The translations under genes and the position numbers were made by a program. 20,450 nt of DNA. Origin: RGDT01 sp964630925. Lineage in GTDB: Bacteria; Planctomycetota; Planctomycetia; Gemmatales; Gemmataceae. Below the pieces are notes generated by a model that searched no databases, was not told the origin of the DNA, and worked only from the letters and a program-made list of their open reading frames with translations. The number at the start of each line of letters is the position of its first letter. Positions within the stretch are counted from its first letter, which is position 1. The stretch covers positions 1 to 20,450 of the forward strand of contig CAZVZK010000169.1 in NCBI GenBank assembly GCA_964630925.1, read 5' to 3'. Of the stretch, positions 15,152-20,450 are shown piece after piece.

Positions 15152-16778
15152 TCGTCAGCGTCCTGTCGAGGAAGTCCAGGAGCGCCCTGGTCGGCGCGTC
15201 GTCGTCCCGGCCCAGCTCCGCGTTGATCCGCGTGTGGTTGGTGCCCCTGGCCCCGAAGACGGTGGTGGGCACGCCGGCGGCCTTCAGCACGTTGCCCAGA
15301 CGAAGGGCCTGGGCGCTCACGTCGGGGTGGTCGGCCACGTGCAGGATGAGGAACGGAGGGATGTTCTTGCCCTTGGCGACGTGCGTCACGGCCGAGAAGT
15401 CCTTGTGCTTCTCCGGGTCGTCGCCGAACTTCACGCGGTGGCCGAACTTCGGCATCGGCAGGCCGTGGGCGCGCGCCCGCACCTCGGCCACCTCGATCAT
15501 GGCCGGGATGTCGTAGGTGTCGCCGTCCACGGGCACGCAGCCCTTGATGATGTCCAGCGACAGGCGCTCGGCCTTCAGATAGCGGGCGTCGGTGCAGTTG
15601 AGGGCGGCGAGCTGCGCGCCGGCGGAGTGCCCCATGACGTACAGGCGTTTCGGGTCGCCGCCGTGGTCGGCGATGTGGTCATGCACCCAGCGCATGGACC
15701 TGGCCACGTCGCGGACAATGGTGCCCATGTCCACGGCGGGGAGGAGGCCGTAGTTGGTGGAGACGAAGATGAAGCCCCTGTCGGCGAAGACGCGCGGCTT
15801 GATCTGCACGTCGGACTTGTCGCCCGTCTGCCAGCCGCCGCCGTGGATCCAGAAGATCACGGGCAGGCCCTTGGCCTTCTTCGGGCCGAACACGTCGAGG
15901 ACCTGGCGCTCGTGGCCCTTCTCGACATACGGCACGTCGCGTTTGACGTGGTAGAGCTTCTCCTCCTGCCCGGCCAGGGTCTTGCGGAAGGCCCGCTCCT
16001 TGAGGGCGACGTACTCCCGGTAGCCCTTCGGGTCGATGAAGGGGTTGGCCCCGCCCTTCTTGATGCGGGCGTGCTTCTCGACCATGCCGTAGTAGCCGCC
16101 GTGGGCGCCGAGGAACACGTCGCAAGGCAGGGCCTTGAGGACCTTGAAGGTCTGGGCGAAATCGTCGGCGATCTCGGGGTATTCCTTGTTGGTGACGAGG
16201 TCGAACCTCGGGTTGACGTTCGGGCTGCCGATGACCACGACGTTGTGCTTCTTGCCGCCCTCCTCGGCCTGCCAGGTCCAGGTCGTGCAGCCGCGGGTGT
16301 GGCCGGGGGTCAGGCGGGCGGTGAGGGTGACCCCGCCCAGCGTCACCTCGTCGCGGTCACGGAGGATCCGGTCCACCTTGCAGGCGTCCCAGCGGTCCTT
16401 CGCGTAGAGGTACTGCCCCTTGCCCCCGGACGCGATGACCTCGTCGTCGCCCTTCATGACGAAGACCCTGGCGCCGGTGAGTTTCTGGAGCTTGGCATGG
16501 CCGGCGACGTGGTCGGAGTGGGCGTGGCTGCACAGGAGGATCTTGACATCGGTCATCTTGAAGCCGAGGGACTCGACGGCCTTCTGGATGAGGGGGACGG
16601 TGCGTTCGAAGCCGCTGTTGATGAGGATGTGGCCGTCGGCGGTGGTAATGAGGTAGGTGGCAAGATCCTTGGAGCCGACGTAATAGGTGTTGCCGACGAC
16701 CTTGTGGGCGGGGAATGGCTCGTGCCATTCGTCGGGGCCCTGCCCGAGGGCCGCCAGCGCCAGGGTGAAGAGAAGCAT
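15147..16778 (-). CDS. Metallo-beta-lactamase-fold/alpha-beta-hydrolase fusion, secreted
   Basis: 543 aa with two catalytic domains. A short hydrophobic start (MLLFTLALAALGQ) suggests export. Domain 1 (about 18-240) is a metallo-beta-lactamase fold, closest to subclass B3 by its ligands: SHAHSDH (His85, His87, Asp89, His90), GHTRGCTTWTW (His160) and GAHGGYYGM (His226). Domain 2 (about 280-543) is an esterase-type alpha/beta hydrolase: HGGGW oxyanion motif (312-316), nucleophile Ser385 in GHSAG, Asp near 482-485 in VADHPD, and His515 in GTNHTR. Both active sites appear intact, so it could hydrolyse a lactam/lactone or other metal-site substrate and an ester in one chain; real substrates are unknown. 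It lies 16 bp after the GH88-like gene and has GGGAGGG about 8 nt before its ATG. Confidence 0.88.
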   Translation of the reverse strand: MLLFTLALAALGQGPDEWHEPFPAHKVVGNTYYVGSKDLATYLITTADGHILINSGFERTVPLIQKAVESLGFKMTDVKILLCSHAHSDHVAGHAKLQKLTGARVFVMKGDDEVIASGGKGQYLYAKDRWDACKVDRILRDRDEVTLGGVTLTARLTPGHTRGCTTWTWQAEEGGKKHNVVVIGSPNVNPRFDLVTNKEYPEIADDFAQTFKVLKALPCDVFLGAHGGYYGMVEKHARIKKGGANPFIDPKGYREYVALKERAFRKTLAGQEEKLYHVKRDVPYVEKGHERQVLDVFGPKKAKGLPVIFWIHGGGWQTGDKSDVQIKPRVFADRGFIFVSTNYGLLPAVDMGTIVRDVARSMRWVHDHIADHGGDPKRLYVMGHSAGAQLAALNCTDARYLKAERLSLDIIKGCVPVDGDTYDIPAMIEVAEVRARAHGLPMPKFGHRVKFGDDPEKHKDFSAVTHVAKGKNIPPFLILHVADHPDVSAQALRLGNVLKAAGVPTTVFGARGTNHTRINAELGRDDDAPTRALLDFLDRTLTK

Positions 16779-16794
16779 GGAGAGGCCCTCCCGG

Positions 16795-17844
16795 TTACTT
16801 GGCCATCAATTCCGTGGCGAACATCAGGCCCATCGCGCCGCCGCGGGCGTCGCGGCCGTTGATCGCGGGGCGTTCGAGGTACGCCTTCAGCGTCTTCTGC
16901 TTGCCCGTGCCGGCGCATACGTTGACCAGTTTGCCGTCGGCGCCGGTCCGCTCCTTGACGGCCCGCCACGCCGCTTCGACGCACGGCCGGTAATCGGCCT
17001 CCTTTAGCCAGCCGCGGCGGATGCCGCGGTGCATGGCGAAGCCGATCATGCAGGTGCAGGAGTACTCGTCGTAACTCTCCGGCACGTCGATCACCTGATG
17101 CCAGCAGCCCGTCTTCGCGTCCTGGTGCGGCTTGAGGGCCGCCATGTGCTTCTGGAATTCGGCGATCAGCCCCTTCTTCGCCGGATGGTCGTCGGGCCAT
17201 TCGCTGAGGGCGAGTGCGCGGCCGAGCGCCGGGAAGCCGTTGCCGCGGCCCCAGGCGGCCTCGCACAGGGGCGAGTGCCGATAGAGGCCGTCGCGGCGCA
17301 GGCAGAGTTTGCGCATCGAGGCGAGGTGGGTGTCGGCGGCGTCGAAGTACTTGCGCTCGCCGGTCAGGGCGCCCGTGGCGGCGAGGATCGGCCCGGCCAT
17401 GAACACCGCGTCGCTCATCTCGCTGTGGTGCGGCATGAGCGGCAGCGGCTTGCCGTCCTTGCCGAAGACCTGATCGGCGGCGGCCCGGCACATGGCCACC
17501 CAGCGCTCGCGGTCCTTGCCCTTCGACCTCGCCGCCATCTCCGCGAAGATCAGGTGCCCCGCCTGCTCGCTGCCGGATTTGGGGACGGGCGACCTGTCGC
17601 CGCGCAGGAACGGGGCGAGGATCTTCTGCACGTCCTCCGCGTGTTTGGCATCACCCAGACGCAGCCTGCCGACCAGGGCCAGCGCCGGGATGTACGCGAC
17701 CTGGGCCAGATCCTTGCCGTAAACGGCGGCGAGCTGTTCGGCCACCTGGCGCGGCGAACGGGCCACCCTCTCGGCGATCTCCTTCTCGGACGGCTGCCCC
17801 AGCGCCAGGGCGGCGCAGAGCCCATGTGCGAAGATGCCAGACAT
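16795..17844 (-). CDS. GH88/GH105-like unsaturated glycoside hydrolase
   Basis: (alpha/alpha)6-barrel type hydrolase of 349 aa, about the family's usual 340-380. Relatives (YteR, YesR, UGL) hydrate and release terminal unsaturated uronic acids left by polysaccharide lyases. Supporting segments: HHSEMSDAVFMAGPIL with Asp145 in the place of the catalytic Asp, LYRHSPLCEAAWGRGNGFPALG (WGRGNG at 198-203), and CWHQVIDVPESYDEYSCTCM, the family's W-QV-D-P-SY-E-S pattern. The N-terminus (IFAHGLCAALALGQ) may be a short signal peptide. It starts 12 bp after the DUF1552 stop and is followed by the MBL-esterase gene, so the three are probably one transcript. It likely acts on an acidic polysaccharide; the exact linkage is unknown. 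Confidence 0.82.
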   Translation of the reverse strand: MSGIFAHGLCAALALGQPSEKEIAERVARSPRQVAEQLAAVYGKDLAQVAYIPALALVGRLRLGDAKHAEDVQKILAPFLRGDRSPVPKSGSEQAGHLIFAEMAARSKGKDRERWVAMCRAAADQVFGKDGKPLPLMPHHSEMSDAVFMAGPILAATGALTGERKYFDAADTHLASMRKLCLRRDGLYRHSPLCEAAWGRGNGFPALGRALALSEWPDDHPAKKGLIAEFQKHMAALKPHQDAKTGCWHQVIDVPESYDEYSCTCMIGFAMHRGIRRGWLKEADYRPCVEAAWRAVKERTGADGKLVNVCAGTGKQKTLKAYLERPAINGRDARGGAMGLMFATELMAK

Positions 17845-17856
17845 CCACGCCCCCTT

Positions 17857-19122
17857 TCAGCCGGCCGTCTCCAGGCCCTTCAACGTCCCGGTGCCGGTGC
17901 TGAACCTGTCCGTCTCAACGCCCAGGCGCTGCAACATGCTGACGTACAGGTTGCACAGGGGCGGCGGGCTGGCCGGGTCGAAACGCAGGTGCTGCCCGTG
18001 CTTGAACCCGCCGCCGGCCAGGAGGACGGGCAGGTTCTTCACCGAGTGGCTGCTGCCGTCGCCGAGGTTGCTGCCCAGGAAGACCATCGTCCGCCCGAGG
18101 AGGTCCGAGCCGGCCTCCTTCGTCGCCTTGAGCTTCGTGAGCAGCCCGCGGACGGCCTTCATCGTCTCCACCTCGACCACCTTGAGCTGGGCGAGTTTGC
18201 CAGGATCCTTGCCGTGGTGCGACAGATCGTGGTGGCCGAGCGTGACGCCGGGGATGGGCGGGACGTAGGTCGAGCCGCCGAGCATGATGGTGACCAGCCT
18301 GGTCGAATCGGTCTGCAGGGCGAGGTGCGTCAGGTCGAACAACAGCCGCGTGCGTCCGAGGAGGTCGGCGGCACTGGCGATGTCGGTGGGCGGCTTGACG
18401 GCCACCTTGGGCTTGGGCGTCCTGGCCCAGGCCTCGTCGCGGGCCAATCGCCTCTCCAGGTCGCGGACGCTGGTGATGTACTCGTCGAGCCGTTCGCGGT
18501 CGTCGGCGCCGACCTTCGAACGCAGCGTGCGGGCCTGGTCACGCACGTCATCGAGGATGCTGCGCCCGTCGGCGAGCCTGCCCACCTGTGCCTTGACCTC
18601 GTCCGGCCTGCCGTCGAGGAACAGTTTGGCGAACACCTTGGACGGCGACGTGTCTGCGGGCACCAGCGCCCCGGTGCGGGTCCACGACAGGCCGGCCCCC
18701 TCGCCGGAGAGGGCCAGGCTGGGGAAGCGCGTCAAGCCGCCGATGCGCTCCGCGGCGAATTGATCGAGCGAGATGGAGTTCCTGAAGCCGGGCCGGCCCG
18801 CCCCCTGCGCCCCGGTGAGGAAGCTGGCGGACGCCTGGTGCGCGAAGCCGGGGCTCATGCCGGCGTGCGCCAGGCCGGACACCACCGTGAAGTCGTCGCG
18901 GAGGCCCTTCAGCACCTCCAGGTAGGGCGGCAGCTCGTATCCCCTGCCGGCCTTCTCCGGGAAGAAGTACGGCGGGTGCAGGCCGAGCGGCGTGCACAGG
19001 CACACCATGCGCCGTGGCGTGTGGTGCCTCGCGGACGGCGGGCCGGCGGCGAAGGCGTCGAGCCAGGGCAGGGCCAGCGACACCCCGGCGGCCCGGAGGA
19101 AGGTGCGGCGGTGGATGGTCAT
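17857..19122 (-). CDS. DUF1552 family protein, Tat-exported
   Basis: 421 aa. The start MTIHRRTFLRAAGVSLALPWLDAF is a twin-arginine signal typical of DUF1552 proteins, which are abundant in Planctomycetes and Verrucomicrobia and have no settled function. Supporting segments are RMVCLCTPLGLHPPYFFPE, LDQFAAERIGG, LTHLALQTDSTRLVTIMLGG, HHDLSHHGKDPGKLAQL and LGRTMVFLGSNLGDGSSHS, followed by NLPVLLAGGGFKHGQHLRF; these give an alkaline-phosphatase/sulfatase-like impression. DUF1552 genes usually follow a DUF1588/DUF1592 cytochrome-c protein gene. That partner is absent here, and a GH88-like gene follows instead. The ATG at 19122 is preferred because residues upstream of it do not resemble protein and GAGGG precedes it. 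Confidence 0.9.
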   Translation of the reverse strand: MTIHRRTFLRAAGVSLALPWLDAFAAGPPSARHHTPRRMVCLCTPLGLHPPYFFPEKAGRGYELPPYLEVLKGLRDDFTVVSGLAHAGMSPGFAHQASASFLTGAQGAGRPGFRNSISLDQFAAERIGGLTRFPSLALSGEGAGLSWTRTGALVPADTSPSKVFAKLFLDGRPDEVKAQVGRLADGRSILDDVRDQARTLRSKVGADDRERLDEYITSVRDLERRLARDEAWARTPKPKVAVKPPTDIASAADLLGRTRLLFDLTHLALQTDSTRLVTIMLGGSTYVPPIPGVTLGHHDLSHHGKDPGKLAQLKVVEVETMKAVRGLLTKLKATKEAGSDLLGRTMVFLGSNLGDGSSHSVKNLPVLLAGGGFKHGQHLRFDPASPPPLCNLYVSMLQRLGVETDRFSTGTGTLKGLETAG

Positions 19123-19174
19123 CGGTGGCCCTCGTGGGGGCGGCGCGAACGGGCACGCGCGTCGCCCACTCACC

Positions 19175-19180
19175 ATCGTA
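19175..19180 (-). promoter_or_regulatory. Possible -10 box for the DUF1552 operon
   Basis: TACGAT on the minus strand, 52 nt upstream of the DUF1552 ATG, within the 144-bp divergent interval shared with the P-loop gene. No -35 match is visible. Confidence 0.3.
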
Positions 19181-19230
19181 CTGGCCAGCGGGCGGCGGGC
19201 CATCGGGAGCCCGGCCGCCGACGCGCCGCC

Positions 19231-19236
19231 TACAAT
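19231..19236 (+). promoter_or_regulatory. Possible -10 box for the P-loop gene
   Basis: TACAAT, 30 nt before the ATG at 19267 and identical to the box before the first kinase. A GGGGAG Shine-Dalgarno-like run at about 19250-19254 follows it. No -35 match is visible. Confidence 0.35.
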
Positions 19237-19266
19237 CACCAGGGCCCAGGGGGAGCGGCATCACCC

Positions 19267-20100
19267 ATGCGAATGACACGAGCGGAGTTCCTGCGCTGGC
19301 CGCACAAGGCCATCACCTTGCTCGGCATGTCGGGCGTCGGCAAGACCACGCTCGCGAACAAGCTGCCGAAGTCCAGATGGTTCCACTACTCCGGCGACTA
19401 CCGGATCGGCACCAAATACATGGCCGAGCCCATCCTCGACAACATCAAGCGGCAGGCGATGCACGTCCCCTTCCTGCGTGACCTCCTCCGCAGCGACTCC
19501 ATTTACATCGCCAGCAACATCACCGTCCACAACCTCGAGCCCGTCTCCACGTTCCTCGGCAAGATCGGCCGCCCGGACCTGGGGGGCCTGCCGGTGGACG
19601 AGTTCAAGCGGCGGCAGCGGCTGCACCGCGAGGCGGAGGACCGCGCCATGCGCGACGTGAAGGACTTCATCGTCAAGGCCCAGGAGATCTACGGCTACGA
19701 CCACTTCATCAATGACACCGGCGGCAGCGTCTGCGAGCTGAACGACGAGCGGACCGAACGCACCCTCGCCGAACACACCCTCATCCTGTACCTGCGGCCA
19801 GACGCGGACGGACTGCAGGACCTCTCGCGCCGCGCCATCGAGAGCCCCAAGCCCCTCTACTTCCAGGAGCCGTTCCTCGACGCCCACCTCGCGAAGTACC
19901 TCGCCGAGCACGGCCTCGCACGGCCCGAGGAGATCATCCCCGACGACTTCATGCGCTGGATCTTCCCGGCCCTCGTCGAGCACCGCCGCCCGCTGTATCA
20001 GGGGATCGCGGACCGCCACGGCTACACCGTGGACGCCCGCGCCGCCGAGCGCGTCACCGACGAGCGAGGATTCCTCGACCTCGTCGCCAGCGTTCTCTAA
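19267..20100 (+). CDS. P-loop ATPase/kinase-like protein of unknown function
   Basis: 277 aa. A Walker A motif GMSGVGKTT at 20-28 follows the strand AITLL, in the manner of nucleoside or shikimate kinases. Further distinctive segments are WFHYSGDYRIGTKYM, DNIKRQAMHVPFLRDLLRSD, ELNDERTERTLAEHTLILYL and RRPLYQGIADRHGYTVDA. I recognise the overall pattern as a conserved 'ATPase' family found in proteobacteria and others, with no function I can name. No membrane segment, so cytoplasmic. The start ATG is chosen because of the GGGGAG upstream and because it begins the recognisable MRMTRAEFLRWPHKAIT; sequence upstream of it in the same frame is antisense to DUF1552. It reads away from that operon and stands alone in the window. 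Confidence 0.85.
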   Translation: MRMTRAEFLRWPHKAITLLGMSGVGKTTLANKLPKSRWFHYSGDYRIGTKYMAEPILDNIKRQAMHVPFLRDLLRSDSIYIASNITVHNLEPVSTFLGKIGRPDLGGLPVDEFKRRQRLHREAEDRAMRDVKDFIVKAQEIYGYDHFINDTGGSVCELNDERTERTLAEHTLILYLRPDADGLQDLSRRAIESPKPLYFQEPFLDAHLAKYLAEHGLARPEEIIPDDFMRWIFPALVEHRRPLYQGIADRHGYTVDARAAERVTDERGFLDLVASVL

Positions 20101-20135
20101 TGAACAACCGCCATCCGCCGAGTCACCCGCTCACT

Positions 20136-20166
20136 CCCGTTGCGCATGTGACTCTGCATCAACGGG
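20136..20166 (+). terminator. Hairpin after the P-loop gene
   Basis: CCCGTTG (20136-20142) pairs with CAACGGG (20160-20166); an inner GCA/TGC pairing is possible. It begins 36 nt after the stop. No T-run follows, so terminator function is tentative. Confidence 0.4.
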
Positions 20167-20311
20167 CGCACGCCGTCACGGACAGGCGGCGACTGCGCGA
20201 GTCACCTGCTCACAAGCCCACCCGCGCACCATCACTCACCCCCGGGCGGGAGGCCATCGGCATCGGGCGGAAGTGGATGGCGGGCGTGGACGGGGTTGGG
20301 GCGGATTGCGT

Positions 20312-20347
20312 TTCATTTCAGACCCCCACACAAGAACTTGAAATGAA
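20312..20347. repeat. 9-bp inverted repeat near the right edge
   Basis: TTCATTTCA and TGAAATGAA form a perfect 9-bp stem around an 18-nt loop. It is AT-rich against a GC-rich background, so it may be an operator or the leader of a gene beyond the window. Confidence 0.4.
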
Positions 20348-20450
20348 GACGGTTGAGACGTGCGAGGGCCATCCCGTGCCGATGGCCGCCGGTGCCCGCC
20401 TACGGCGGACGCGAGGCCCCTGAAGGCGCCGGGCCATGCCGGATCGGGTC

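Larger units (their letters stand above)
20101..20450. other. 350-bp region after the P-loop gene, no gene seen
   Basis: No convincing coding frame. It holds the hairpin at 20136-20166, a 16-bp imperfect direct repeat, CGAGTCACCCGCTCAC (20119-20134) and CGAGTCACCTGCTCAC (20198-20213), and the inverted pair TTCATTTCA (20312-20320)/TGAAATGAA (20339-20347). The sequence is otherwise GC-rich and unremarkable. Confidence 0.55.

Noticed and set aside
15147..16778. Antibiotic-resistance beta-lactamase call
   Set aside because: The zinc ligands match subclass B3, but the esterase fusion and GH88/DUF1552 context point to another substrate, and the MBL fold serves many non-lactam reactions.
15234..16862. 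A 542-codon plus-strand frame opposite the MBL-esterase gene
   Set aside because: Shadow frame: it mirrors the real gene, with runs of Val/Gly/Asp/His and no recognisable motif.
17029..19266. A long plus-strand open frame running into the P-loop gene
   Set aside because: It is antisense to the GH88-like and DUF1552 genes, with composition typical of a GC shadow frame. Recognisable protein begins only at the ATG at 19267.

Overview
The window is high-GC (roughly 70 %) chromosomal DNA, most probably from a planctomycete of the Gemmataceae/Isosphaerales type. This rests on four things: two membrane-anchored Ser/Thr kinases of the planctomycete kind, one opening with a 'LTPYQANHLLQG' segment; a DUF1552 protein with a twin-arginine start; a dimeric (archaeal/eukaryal-like) glycyl-tRNA synthetase; and several secreted hydrolases. 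The taxonomy is inferred from gene content, not from a search. No CRISPR array, rRNA, tRNA, transposase or phage gene was seen.

Region by region. 117-3493 (+): pseudouridine-5'-phosphate glycosidase (psuG), a PPP-type phosphatase and a zinc-ribbon Ser/Thr kinase. psuG and the phosphatase are separated by a palindromic repeat flanked by a 17-bp direct duplication that copies the Shine-Dalgarno and start codon. 3565-5160 (+): glycyl-tRNA synthetase. 5443-9239 (+): a second membrane Ser/Thr kinase whose stop overlaps the start of a thiamine-diphosphate enzyme. 9295-9495 (-): a 66-residue basic protein. 9729-11698 (+): a secreted M20 amidohydrolase and a two-helix membrane protein. 14718-11706 (-): a three-gene biosynthetic operon with ATGA overlaps at both junctions (methyltransferase, flavoprotein, type III polyketide synthase). 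14719-15146: a 428-bp intergenic region packed with nested inverted repeats. 19122-15147 (-): DUF1552 protein, GH88/GH105-like hydrolase and a metallo-beta-lactamase/esterase fusion. 19267-20100 (+): a conserved P-loop protein. 20101-20450: no gene.

How the genes fit together. The phosphatase and first kinase sit side by side and could act on common phosphoproteins. The methyltransferase/flavoprotein/polyketide synthase trio has the make-up of a phenolic-lipid (alkylresorcinol/quinone) pathway. The DUF1552/GH/MBL-esterase trio looks like an envelope or polysaccharide-degradation unit.

The most unusual signals are non-coding. One is a roughly 75-bp double-hairpin repeat present twice, once between two coupled genes with a duplicated translation start and once read in frame inside the flavoprotein N-terminus. 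The other is a 166-bp region of nested stem-loops in front of the polyketide operon that could be a structured leader RNA or a small palindromic mobile element.
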